DNA of 64,000 nucleotides from Sphaerulina vaccinii (taxonomy: Eukaryota > Ascomycota > Dothideomycetes > Mycosphaerellales > Mycosphaerellaceae). Below the pieces are notes generated by a model that did no database searches, was not told the DNA's origin, and saw only the letters and a list, made by a program, of their open reading frames with translations. Made by a program: the position numbers and the translations under genes. The DNA lies in NCBI GenBank assembly GCA_022570795.1, contig JAKUDP010000001.1, forward strand, positions 3,658,001-3,722,000. Direction: 5' to 3'. Position 1 is the stretch's first letter, and every line of letters starts with the position of its first letter. Shown here piece by piece: positions 21,301 through 31,811 of this stretch.

Positions 21301-23433
21301 GTTGACTGTTGAGTTGGATTGGAAGGTGATGTGTGCGGGAGATGTGCTGAGGTGGTATGAAGCGAATGATGTTACTGTGATGATGAAGAGAAATGCAGGT
21401 CTTGCAGTGCGCTGTTATATACATCGACGCCCTTGAGACAGGATTGTTCTTCTATGGAGCTTCAGACCGTGTTGTCAGCTAGCAGACCGCTTCGATGGCT
21501 TGCCGTGCCGGTACGTTGTGAAGCCTCTGCGGCTGAAGCGAAAGTACGTGAGGATCATAATTCTTCCTTCAAGATGCACATCGAGCGCATCAGGAAGATG
21601 GACTGCATATACGACCTTGGCGGGCTGACCGTTTGGGAAGTGAAGCTGACTTCAGCAACTAGATCTCCACTTCTTTGCTATACGTGGAAAGCATCATGTC
21701 GCCATGACATCTGGTTGGACGATGCCATGAGGGGCCCCGGTCAGACGTCTGTAGTTCCAAGTGAATCGACGAGATAGTTTTCCACCATGTGTGGAAGAAG
21801 GCATTGGATCAAGCCATCGCTGTCAGTGCACGCCGTTGTAGTGGCTGAGGTGTCGAGTGTACCGATATTAGCTCCTGATCTCCATAGCAGGCCGGAAAAT
21901 TTCTCTCTCCGAGAAGACAGTATCAGGACATCACAGTCCAATGCATGTAAGACTGCATCGCGCACTCTGCAGCTTGCAACCCAAGACCGTAGTCTATGCA
22001 AGTCTTCTGGAAGCTTTATTGATGACTATCCGCGGATGCACCTGGAGGAGCAGCGATTGTTTCTGGAGTGATGAAGTGCAGCTAGTCATGCCGCACAGTA
22101 GGGCAATAGCCAAGATCTTGGCATGGCGTTCAGGAACGAGCTTAAAGGCGGGGGATCCGCTGAGTCGGAACTTTCTCATGAAGTCTATTGTGTGAAAGGA
22201 TCGAGAGGAACATGACCGATTGGTCATATGTGGCAGCCAGGAGTCCCGTCTGGAAATCGTGATCAATTCGAAACTCCTCCCTACTACTAGTTGGAAATGG
22301 CGCGGGTGAGTGGCGTTGTCAAGCAGCAGCGTCAAATCTTAGGTCGCAGCGATAGATGGAAATCTGGGGAAGTGAGCGGCGAGCTGTGGAGATCAGTTTC
22401 ATAACAAGATCTCTGTGCCTGCTTTCCTCGATCATTTGTTGATGAGCGTCGTGACTCTGTTCGCAGTGGAGCCCGATTCTCGCTCACACAGGCTGATGTT
22501 CTGCGTTGTGGCGCCTCACGGGACAGAAGGCTGCCGTGTAACGAGATTGCATCAGCCACGATGGCATGATTGTGTGAAGCAGATGTGACTGTGGCGGAGA
22601 TGTCCTCGCCTACGACTTCCGAAGCACGATACATATGCCGCTCCTCATGTAATGGATGGTCCGTGAAGACGGAATGGCACCGCTTGCTCGTTGTAATAGA
22701 CCACCTTATGAAGGTCGAAGCTACTCAAAAGGAATCTCGCGATGCAGTTCAGACATATTCAGACATTCGTGTTGCAGCATTGAAATCGAACTGGAATCGC
22801 ATGTCCTCGTATAAGCCCAAAGTGAGATTTATTACTGTAGCGCTAGCTCTTTGCTTCTGAGAAACGGCAGTCTGCTTGGCACGACTGTGCGACTCGTGCG
22901 AAGCTTTCCGGTGGCATAAGCATGTTGCTTGAGCGGGATGTGTCTTGTAATTATGATGGTCATTCGGAATCTGGTATAGAGGTACGTACAGCAATCTGTG
23001 CTGCTGCCTTTGCTGCTGTATTCCGGCTCTAACATATTTGTTGCCGTTCTTGAGCATAAGTGTTGGCCATTTATCACAGTAGAAGGCTTTGCGCGCGAGG
23101 ACCAATCACCTATGGACTACTTCTGACCCCGATCATATGCGCGATGCCTGCAAAGCGCTGCTGCATCTCTTTCACTAGGATAGTGCACCCGCGAATCGTT
23201 GACACCCACTGTGCGCGAGCGCACGCACATGCTGGCCAGTGCATTCTCCATCGCTCGTATCGTCATATGGATTTGCAACATGGAAGAAATTCGTCTTGTC
23301 GCCATGACTCTCCGACATAGTGATCTCCCAATGTCGAGCCCAACCGAATGGGAAAGCAATACATCATGCAGCTCTGCGCTGGCAAGATGCTGCACCGATC
23401 CTCAAACCCCAAAGAATGTAATCAAGATCTTCG
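21301..23433. other. Intergenic stretch, no supported gene
   Basis: Over 2.1 kb all open frames are under 120 codons and overlap on several frames without domains, splice-consistent joins or signal peptides. No tRNA, tandem repeat or transposon end is visible. Confidence 0.45.
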
Positions 23434-25338
23434 TTAACGACCAAAGCTGAACCATCCTTTCTTCTGCGGTTGCTGTGCCGCCTCGCTGGCGGACCCATTG
23501 ACGACAGGCGCATGCTCTACGACCACAGCTTCCGCTTTTCGGCCAGGATACTCAATGTAATTGAAGGCAACGTCGAGGAAGAGTGGCTTTACAGGCACAG
23601 GCTCAATCTTCGGTGGGAAGGTAACGAGATTGTTGAGATCCACCTGTGTGCCAGGAGTCGGATAGTCATTCAGACGCTGGACGACTGGCGCTGCAGACGT
23701 CATGTTCTTCTTCGCAGCAAGTGCAGAATTGGATTCGAGAGCCTGCATCTCCACGATGGCGTGCATGCGAGAGGTAAGAGCGCTGACATGGGATTGCACG
23801 CGCTCTGCTTCCGAGGTTTGTACGTCGAGCGTAGGTGGTGTGCTACTGCTGTGGGCATCCGAAGATCGCACTGGGGTTGCGACAAGATCTTGAGCTCTCT
23901 TCAAGAGTGCAAGAGCATTGAGATGATTGTCCAGCAATGAGTGGGAGTACGAGATATTGAGACACTTCAGCGCGCGGAAGTAGTTTGCCTTGCCGTCAAG
24001 CTCGGCGACAAAGCTCTCGTCTCGCATAGCTCCGCGCAGCTCCTTGATCGAGTTGATGCTCTGGATTATAGCATCATACAACACGATTCTTTCACGAAGT
24101 CGTGCAAGCTGTCGCCCTCTTGGCTCCTCCTTGTCCGGGTACTCTGTACCATCCTTACGAGGATGTCTGGGCTTCTTCTGCATCTGTGCTCCAAAAGACA
24201 AGCCGTCGTCTTGTCCTATCAAGATGCGATAGCGTCCAACTCTCCAGGATACGAGATCATAGTTTACTGACAGACTGGTCACTCGCAGGTCCTGCATTCG
24301 GGCGTCACTCTCATCCACACGCTCCTTCTCCAGTTCGTCGATCGCTCGTTTCGTTGCATCTGCAGCATCTTGAGACGCGATCAGCACGTCGTCGTAAGCT
24401 GTGGCTTGATCACGCGAAGACGCAGTTGGGTTCGAAGTCAAGTAGGAGCGCAGTCGCGCTTCCGCAGCTGTGACACTTGCCAATGCCTGTCCAATAGATG
24501 CGTCCACGATGTTGGCTTTGCGCCCTCGCCATGAGACACTATTTGGAATCTCCTGTGGTGCAGCCTGGCTCTCGTCTGCAGATTTGACCACTGGCTTGTC
24601 CTTGAAGGCATATGCATCGAGCTTTTCGACTGCAGATACCAGCTCCTTGTCATCTTTGGGGAAGTAGCGCTTTGCGACGGTCGGAATCGGTATTGTGCGG
24701 GAAAGTCGAGCTTGGTAAGCTGCATATCGAATGGTCGGGTCCACAGTGTCCGCAAGAATAGTCCGGTACACATCTTTCTTCTCCTTCTCAAGAAGAGCAG
24801 CATATATCACTCGAGCTTTCGAGTAGTTCTGTAGACAAGATTGCCAGCCTTTCTGAGTCTCCTCATCTGACTTCTGACCTCCGGAATGCTTCTCGAACTC
24901 TTCTGATCCAGCCAGAGTGGCTTGATATGCCCTTGCCTCGATTACGTCCTGCTCACTAGCTTTCGAAGCTCCCTGCTGGAGCAGTTTGACAAATTCTAAG
25001 GCTGTCTTCGCAGCTTTGCTCAGCCGTGATATGAGATGGCTTCGCGTGCTGCCAGTAATCCCTCGCCCACTTGCATCATCTGTGTGCGTGGTTTTGATAT
25101 GCATAGCATGTGCCCAAGCTCGCTCTGATGTGAGCAGCATCAAGTGTGCAAACTCATGATTGCTTCCTATGTCCTCTGCAGTGACTGGCTTGACCGCGAA
25201 CTTCTCTCGTTTGTTGGTGGTGCGGCCGAGTCTCCTTCGAGTGGCCAGAATCTGTCGAGAAAGCTGGGCGCGGTATGTGTTGTAGTCGCCTATAAGAAGC
25301 GCCTCGCGGTGGCTAGCGACGAACTGGGTGACGTCCAT
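23434..25338 (-). CDS. SRP68: Signal recognition particle subunit SRP68
   Basis: An intronless frame of 634 residues, close to the usual 600-650. The N-terminal RNA-binding region runs about residues 5-230. It starts TQFVASHREALLIGDYNTYR, with the Arg-rich ATRRRLGRTT helix that grips SRP RNA, followed by HLMLLTSERAWAHAM and, after a break, LSKAAKTALEFVKLL. The middle is helical (YFPKDDKELV, ARLRERIVLYDAIIQSINSI) and the C-terminus (NYFRALKCLNISYSHSLLDN onward) is where SRP72 binds in relatives. With SRP72 it forms part of the S domain of the particle that targets secretory ribosomes to the ER. It is divergently arranged with an NTF2-like gene. Confidence 0.92.
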   Translation of the reverse strand: MDVTQFVASHREALLIGDYNTYRAQLSRQILATRRRLGRTTNKREKFAVKPVTAEDIGSNHEFAHLMLLTSERAWAHAMHIKTTHTDDASGRGITGSTRSHLISRLSKAAKTALEFVKLLQQGASKASEQDVIEARAYQATLAGSEEFEKHSGGQKSDEETQKGWQSCLQNYSKARVIYAALLEKEKKDVYRTILADTVDPTIRYAAYQARLSRTIPIPTVAKRYFPKDDKELVSAVEKLDAYAFKDKPVVKSADESQAAPQEIPNSVSWRGRKANIVDASIGQALASVTAAEARLRSYLTSNPTASSRDQATAYDDVLIASQDAADATKRAIDELEKERVDESDARMQDLRVTSLSVNYDLVSWRVGRYRILIGQDDGLSFGAQMQKKPRHPRKDGTEYPDKEEPRGRQLARLRERIVLYDAIIQSINSIKELRGAMRDESFVAELDGKANYFRALKCLNISYSHSLLDNHLNALALLKRAQDLVATPVRSSDAHSSSTPPTLDVQTSEAERVQSHVSALTSRMHAIVEMQALESNSALAAKKNMTSAAPVVQRLNDYPTPGTQVDLNNLVTFPPKIEPVPVKPLFLDVAFNYIEYPGRKAEAVVVEHAPVVNGSASEAAQQPQKKGWFSFGR

Positions 25339-25959
25339 AGTTGTGGTTGCGATGTAGATGACAGAAGCCAGATATCTCGAGGTTGTTCAAAGTCCACAGT
25401 GGGGCTCGTTCTTGCCCGCCAAGAAGGGTGTCGACTCTTTCAAGTCGCGACTTCTGCTCTTCTTCGAGTCGGCATCAACATCTTGACAGGTTCATCATTA
25501 TCGACAGCATCGCTACCACTAGCAGTACCATGTCACGTAATTCCGCATGTGCATGGTCGGCTCCCTTCCACCGGAAGCGAAGGCAGCCCTAAGCCTGACA
25601 TGAGACAGCTGAGCGACCTCTGACTGGCAGTGTAACATTGGTATCGGTACGAATGGAGAGCTCTGGACCTTCAATATGACTGGCGTATGCAGCACCTCGC
25701 GTAGAGTGCAGAGTAGAGGCCCAGCATTGCTCCTCGAAGCAGCAGAAGTATACAAAAGTTGCGAAGGCTCCAGCTTCTCCCTGCAGTGTACATGAGTATC
25801 ATTACTCGAATGGGGAGCTTCGAAGTTCCCAAGTAACCGGAGAGACTGCCTTATTCGTCTAAAGAATGGATCCAGCCCATGACCGAGCCAGCAGGAAGAT
25901 TTCCAATGCTCCAAAGCTCAGTTCTCCGCCATCTACAATTGACAGTCAAACACGACACC
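25339..25959. other. Divergent promoter region of SRP68 and the NTF2-like gene
   Basis: About 620 bp with no supported gene. Short antisense frames only. The right gene starts in a CACCATGG context at 25960. Confidence 0.45.
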
Positions 25960-26463
25960 ATGGCAGCTATCGAGGCGTCCACATCGTTGAAAAAAGCCAC
26001 TGGCCCATCACACGAAGAAGCCCTTGAGAAGTCTCTCGGCCAGGTCATCCATGACATGATAGACGCCATAAATGCGAAGTCATTCGAAGCAACATCATAT
26101 CCTTGGACGCATCTCTCAGACAACTTTACAGGAGATCTGTTGTTCGCGGGCTGGAAGAGGACCGTTGAAGGCCGCGATGCATTCGCGCGTTACTTCAAGG
26201 CGTACACTAGTGCACATCCAGACTATTCTGTGCGAGTCGTGGACACTTTCGTGAGCATTACGAAAAGGACCGGACGCGCTATCATCTTTGCAAATTGTGA
26301 GGCCGATGGTATACCACTTGGTATCCTCAGGTCGAGTGTAGGGTCTTGGGAGTTCGGGCCTGTTGGCGACGGGCAGTGGCGTTGCGTGAGCTATCGCTGT
26401 GTGCCCGGTATGAACCCAAGTGTAGAGACAGCAGCAGCGAGGATCTGGCATGCTGATCTGTGA
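25960..26463 (+). CDS. SnoaL/NTF2-like small protein
   Basis: One frame of 167 residues. I chose the Met at 25960 because it sits in a CACCATGG context; the frame is open to 25879, which would add 27 residues. The layout fits the cone-shaped NTF2/SnoaL fold. An N-terminal helix (HDMIDAINAKSF) leads to WTHLSDNFTGDLLF, a helix with GRDAFARYFKAY, and four strand-like segments ending WRCVSYRCVPGMNP. Such proteins are polyketide cyclase-like enzymes, dehydratases or ligand-binding scaffolds; no catalytic residue set can be named here. No link to neighbours is evident. Confidence 0.65.
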   Translation: MAAIEASTSLKKATGPSHEEALEKSLGQVIHDMIDAINAKSFEATSYPWTHLSDNFTGDLLFAGWKRTVEGRDAFARYFKAYTSAHPDYSVRVVDTFVSITKRTGRAIIFANCEADGIPLGILRSSVGSWEFGPVGDGQWRCVSYRCVPGMNPSVETAAARIWHADL

Positions 26464-26898
26464 AAAGGGATAAGGTAGTTTGCCAAGTACGACGTCGTGC
26501 ATCTGGAGATCCTCGTGGGACGACTACAGCAAGACGATGTGCGTGGACGGATCGCGATTAGCCCGCAGACAGTCAAGCCACACAACATTCGAAACGAACT
26601 CAGTGACTGGACTGGAAGGACTCGTTTATGAACAAGACGTTCTGGAACTTGAAATATCGGAATGAAACGCAACTGTCGCAATGAAACGCGATACGCTACT
26701 TCTACAAGCTCTGATATGCCAGACTACCTTCATCCTGAGCTCCGTCTGCTCTTCAATGCGACGCAATGGCCATATGTGCGCAGATGACTCCGATCAAGAC
26801 AGCTCATCACGCTCGATGACTGTCATGCCCAGAGACCTAGCAATTGCGCTTGTCGCCTTCGAGTAAAGCCCTGAAGCATGAGCGTCGACTGTCTCGGC
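26464..26898. other. Intergenic stretch
   Basis: Convergent 3' flanks of the NTF2-like gene and the next minus-strand gene. No gene supported. Confidence 0.45.
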
Positions 26899-29581
26899 CT
26901 AGTCTTCGCCCTCTTCCTGCTCACCTTCGCTACTCAACTCCTCACCTGCCGACTCCACCATGTCATCTTCTCCGAGCTTGTCTTCGTCATCATAAGCACT
27001 GGCAAGCCCCTCCACCCCAGCGAGGCTCGCTAGCCCACCAACTGCTGTGCTAGCTGCTGCAGTAGAAGTAGAAGTAGCAGTGGCTTTAGCTCTGCTTTTT
27101 TGCTCTGCAATCCGTGCTGCAAGCTGTGCTGCAATGCGCCCATTTTCATTCATGTCTTTGGGACCGAAATCAGCTTCGGAGATGGTCTCGTCCGGAATGC
27201 TTGTCGTGAAGAGTGTCTTGTCGTCCATGGCAGCTTCAGCAGCCCTTCGAGCGAGCAGATCCAGATACACTTGTGGCACTGGCACCGATGGGGGAGCACC
27301 TGGTGGTGGAAGAATCAGACCCGGCGGGGCACCACGCCGAGTGCTCGCAGCCTGGAGCGGGTCAGCGGCAGGGTCGCTGTCGTTGCCGTCATCGTCTTCC
27401 AGATCAGACCTATCTCTTCCCTCGGACACCAGAGGGCTCTGGCTTGCGTCGTCGTCCCGAGTCTCGTCACTCTGTGAGCGCTGCTCCTGGACTCTGGCTA
27501 CGTTCTTAACCTCCTCGCTGGTATCGTCCACCGGACCCTGGACGGTGTCCTCCTGCTCTTCTTCGGTCGCGGTACTGCTCTTTAAGACCTTCTTGTTGGC
27601 GTTGGTGGCTGGTGTTGGCGCCTTGACCATGGTCCCAGTCACTGTCCACGCATCCAGATCTTTGGGCACGATGTGTACCTCCAAGTACAGTGTCCGATCA
27701 TCGTTCTTCCATAGATTGGTGTTAAGAAACAGCCACAGCGGCACCATCTGTCCTTCGGCACGCGTAATACAGTACATCTTTCGGTCCTTATCCTCGCCGT
27801 TGATCTTCTGCGGTGACACCCAAACCTGCACCGCCCACTTGTTCAGGAAAGGATTCTCCCACAGCACCGAAGATGAAAGGAGATGCTTGCTGCCCATCCA
27901 TCCCATATTCGTCGTCTCCTTGGAAGCTTTCAGAATCTTCCCCACTTCGTGGCTCACTGTTTTCGCAGTGCTTGTGACTGGAATCGAAAGCAGTATGTCC
28001 GGAAAGCAGATGAACTCCGGCCCTGCAATCTTCGATCTCTTCCGTGGCTCCAAGTGGCTGACGCAGCGTACGGCGATGTCAATCTTGTCCTTTCGATTGA
28101 TCGTCTCATGCTTCAGCCCGAAGTCTTTCTGGTCCTGGTTGCTCCGATCCAATTGGTTGAAGCAATAGGAAGGAAGGAACGGCACACCCGATCCTACGAC
28201 TTCAGGCGACTCTTCTTCGTCGTAGACTGCAATGGCCTCCTCCAGAGCTTTCCTGCTCTTCAGTCCGTGGTATCGACCGAGTAACTCATGCCGAACATGG
28301 AAAGCCTGGTCCCAGTATAAGATGTCGTTCTGAGCCTCCCCAATGCAATAGCCGTCGAACTCATATGCGGGAACACTGAAGAGATCTGTTGTCATCTTGC
28401 TGCCCTTCATGGTACGCCACGCAAGAAGTGGTCTGATCGAGCGCACGCCTTTCACGTCTTGCGCAGATTGCTTGGACGAGCTCTTGGTCGATTGTCCGGT
28501 TGACTTCTTAGACTTCTTGCTTTCCGCACTCTGATCAACGGCGTAACCTATCCGAAAGACGTTGTATGCTGAAAGTACTGGCATGTAGATGAAAGGCTCC
28601 TCCACGGGAATGGCGACCTTGACTTGTTCGACGGCGAAAACCAAGTGCACTTTCAGCGTGTTCTTCACTAGTGGGTTCATGAAGAGTCCTGCCAACGTCG
28701 AGACATTCAGTCTGTCGTCACTCAAACTGACATGAGCGCCAGGAGTGTCTGGTGCCGGCATAGAAGCCAAGAAAGCCACCTTCAGTTTCCGATCATCGAG
28801 AGCGTACGCCAGGGCGTCGTGTTGCCCGATGCGGTATATAAGCTCATCACGGCACTCATCGACTAGTTCCGAGAGCGAGAGGCCCGGCTGGCAAGAGTAG
28901 GGCAGATATGCTGGTGGCCAGGGAGTGGTAGGGCTGTCCTCATTCTCCAGTTCATGGTCGCCGCTCGCCCACTCGCGCTGTTCGAAGGTGACGAGCACTT
29001 CCACCTCTTGATGCGGCACGAACGTTGGCTCGTCGTCACTAGAGCTATCCAGGCCATCCGCTCCTTCTGCATTGGAGTGGTTCAGCACATCTCGAAACGC
29101 ATTGGAGTTCTGAAGTCGGTTCATGCTGTCTCCGGTGTGATGAGCACTCGCGCCAGTTGCACGGTCTGTTGATTCGTTGGCGGGCTCGTCTTGGCTGCGT
29201 AGAGAGCTTCCGGTGTCGACGTGCACCATGATCGTCTTCCTGGTCGCAAAAACGTCTATATCGCACAAGGGCTTGTTTCCACATCGAGATCCCTTGAAGT
29301 GCGCAACACTGACTTCGATCTGCGCTACCTGGATGCCGAATGTGTTGTGGAAGGCCTGCGTGAGGTTCTACGAGGGAGGTTAGCTTGCCTCCGCCGCAGC
29401 TGCATGTGGGTATGCGTGGGTTACATGCCTTCAAGAAGTCTTTGTAGTTTTCACCGGGTTCATGAATGTAGTCGAGGCTCCTCGATCTCAGCGCTTTGCC
29501 ATCGGGTGAACTCTCTGTGCAGACCTGGAACCGCACCCTCTTCGGAGCGAGTTCCTTCGTGGACTTGCCCTTCTTCGCCAT
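26899..29581 (-). CDS. Unknown fungal protein, paralogue A of a tandem pair
   Basis: Two exons, 29429-29581 and 26899-29367, give 873 residues. The 61-bp intron appears to use a GC donor (AAG|GCATGT ... CGTAG|AAC), because it is the join I found that keeps the frame and gives a smooth KDFLKNLTQAFHNTFGIQVA. The start (MAKKGKSTKEL) is basic. The core holds RIGYAVDQ, a Ser/Lys-rich insert, RPLLAWRTMKG, YEFDGYCIGEAQND, SGVPFLPSYC and DRTLYLEVHIVP. The last ~200 residues are acidic, Ala-rich and disordered. I do not recognise the domain. The same core, in the same order, occurs in the next gene at 29776-31182, so the two are tandem duplicates. No signal peptide or membrane segment is visible, so the protein is probably cytosolic or nuclear. 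Confidence 0.72.
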
Positions 29582-29775
29582 CGTTGTCGTATGTGTGCGA
29601 ATGATTTGTGGATGAGAAGGGGGAACTTTACTAGTGAGAACTTCGAGGTTCAAGTGCACTTCGCGGGGGTTGCTAGGACGATGAACGACAAGTGCGCACG
29701 AGAATTTGCTCTGGACATTTCTAGACGACAAAACACGAGCTACACCTCATGCGTACAGCGAATCACCAGCACATG

Positions 29776-31182
29776 CTAATTTGATGGGACTACGTGAGCC
29801 TCAAGATACAGCCTTTTATCACGAGTCCGGACAGTGAGCGCCGGGCTGAGGAATTGATCTAGCTTGCCTCTGTCGTACCGATGCAGCTTTCGAGGTCCAC
29901 TCTGTGGCATGACCCAGAGTTGCAAATTCCATTTTCCTGCATGCTCGACTTTGAACAGCTTGTCGGAGTCGAAGATAGCGCCATCTTGCTTCCCACGGCT
30001 GTTGATCAGCGTCCGCAGCAGCTCGACGATGTCACCCACAGCGTCTTTCTCGTCTACAACGATTCGAATATCCCGCGGGAATGTCACATGCCTCACTTCA
30101 ATGCAAGCATCGAACTTGTTGACCAAAGTCACAGCCACATCAATACCCTGTTTCGGAAAGCCAGGCACTCCCATGTCAAGCTCTTCTGCTCTGTATGTGT
30201 TATAGCAGTACGACGGCAAGAAAGGAACACCACTTCCCATCTGATGTTCGTCTTCGTCCTCGATCAGACGTTTCAGCCTCTTCAGGAACTGGACTTTCGA
30301 TTCACCTCTCTTCTGCACTTGCTCAAGACTGCCTAGATAATAGTGGCTGTTGGAGAAAGACACTCTGTTCCAAGGGGTCCACTCATCAGCATCGCCAATA
30401 CAGAAGTCGTCGAAGTCGTAAGCATGAACTCTGCTGAAGTGGATGGTATCTGTACCCCGATCCGCCCATGCCAAAAGAGGCTGGACGTATGCTACACCAT
30501 CAGGATGTCCACCATGTCGCCTTTCCTGGACCTCCGACCGAAATGCATCGACTACGGGCACGTAGCCTATGCGGATGGCGCGATATTGAGCTTCAGAGTC
30601 GATGTACTCTGGCAGCAGTATCTGCTCCGCCAGGGAAAGAGCGGCTTGTTTGATACGGCAGACTTTCAACCTGATATCGATTTTCAGTATGAGATTGGGA
30701 GCGCTCGGTTCAAGAAACACATCGCCCAGCAATTCAAATCGCGGTCGCTCATCCAAGGAAACCACTTCGCGGTTCTGGCCTTCTGGTAGAGTGGCCGAGG
30801 ACCACATTCTAAGGACATGGTGTCGATTATCAAGGAACCGGCGTAGAGAGCCATCTTTCGCGACTCGCTGCGTCACCATACCCTTCAGCATATGCGGCAG
30901 GTCAATCAAGCGCTCCGTCGGAGACACAAGCGCTGGACATGCACGCCAGTAGGCGCTTTGCCATTTGAAAGAGTTCTCCTTACTGAAGCTTACGTGCAGG
31001 ATAGTATTGCAGTTGGTCTTCGTGGCCAAGTTGCTCTTGTCAATCACGTCCACATACGAGCCTCTGGCATGGCTTCGCCGTCGTGGGCGCTTCCTGATAC
31101 CCTTGGAAAGCTTCACAGAAGTCACGAGGGAGCCGATATTTGCGGCGCTTGCTATTTTCATCAAATTGACTTCCTCATACAT
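29776..31182 (-). CDS. Unknown fungal protein, paralogue B of a tandem pair
   Basis: One open frame of 468 residues. It shares with paralogue A, in order, AIRIGYVPVVDAF, VQPLLAWADRGTD, YDFDDFCIGDADE, MGSGVPFLPSYC, a GIDVAVTLV strand, LQLWVMPQ and DKRLYLEAHVVP. It lacks A's acidic C-terminal tail, and its Arg-rich N-terminus (GIRKRPRRRSHARG) differs. An upstream exon cannot be excluded because the first ~60 residues do not match A. It sits 194 bp downstream of the start of A in the same direction, consistent with unequal duplication and later divergence. Function unknown. Confidence 0.68.
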   Translation of the reverse strand: MYEEVNLMKIASAANIGSLVTSVKLSKGIRKRPRRRSHARGSYVDVIDKSNLATKTNCNTILHVSFSKENSFKWQSAYWRACPALVSPTERLIDLPHMLKGMVTQRVAKDGSLRRFLDNRHHVLRMWSSATLPEGQNREVVSLDERPRFELLGDVFLEPSAPNLILKIDIRLKVCRIKQAALSLAEQILLPEYIDSEAQYRAIRIGYVPVVDAFRSEVQERRHGGHPDGVAYVQPLLAWADRGTDTIHFSRVHAYDFDDFCIGDADEWTPWNRVSFSNSHYYLGSLEQVQKRGESKVQFLKRLKRLIEDEDEHQMGSGVPFLPSYCYNTYRAEELDMGVPGFPKQGIDVAVTLVNKFDACIEVRHVTFPRDIRIVVDEKDAVGDIVELLRTLINSRGKQDGAIFDSDKLFKVEHAGKWNLQLWVMPQSGPRKLHRYDRGKLDQFLSPALTVRTRDKRLYLEAHVVPSN

Positions 31183-31811
31183 GATCTGCGAAGTACTGGG
31201 AGCATGAGCTTTGGCCCAACAGGAAGACTTCAGCGCGCGCCCTTACGCTCTGCTTCCAGAATACTCAGAAGTCTTCTGTGGGCTACCACATTGTGTGCTG
31301 TCTCTTCTACGCAGCTTCGTGCAGGCTCAAGATCACGCCATTCCTATCGCCATGTCTTGAGCTCGGCGGATCTGTGGTTTGACATACCTTTAGCACCGGG
31401 TATTTTCACAAAGACATTCCTCTCGCAGCATAGATTCAGGACAGTCTCGCTGCCAGCTTTCGCCAAGGTAGTGATGCTATATGGTCTCATCATTCCCATC
31501 CATTGCCATTGCCGACGCTAGCAATCCTTTGGGTCCATCTTTGAACCGAAGGACCGAGAACTGCGACTGATCACTAAGCGAAACATAAAACGCACGTCAA
31601 TTGAGATGCGAAGCGAATACGCTCCTCGTCGTATAATGAGGGCCCCGCACGACTTCCACTACATCGTGCATTACCGCGAGGGGCATGATCACTGATCGAA
31701 TTGCTTGAGTGAGCGTTCGACGTCGCATATGCACTATAAAGACTGTTGTAAGGATGGCAGAGCCTCAGGATGCTCAGCAGGTAAGGTGTTGCTTGTTCTA
31801 TTTCATCCGCC
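31183..31811. other. Divergent promoter region
   Basis: No supported gene between paralogue B and the GH106-like gene. Possible TATA at 31735 (CACTATAAAG) about 75 bp before the downstream start codon. Confidence 0.45.

Noticed and set aside
21741..22634. Several ~100-codon frames on both strands
   Set aside because: Mutually overlapping, no domain or splice logic.
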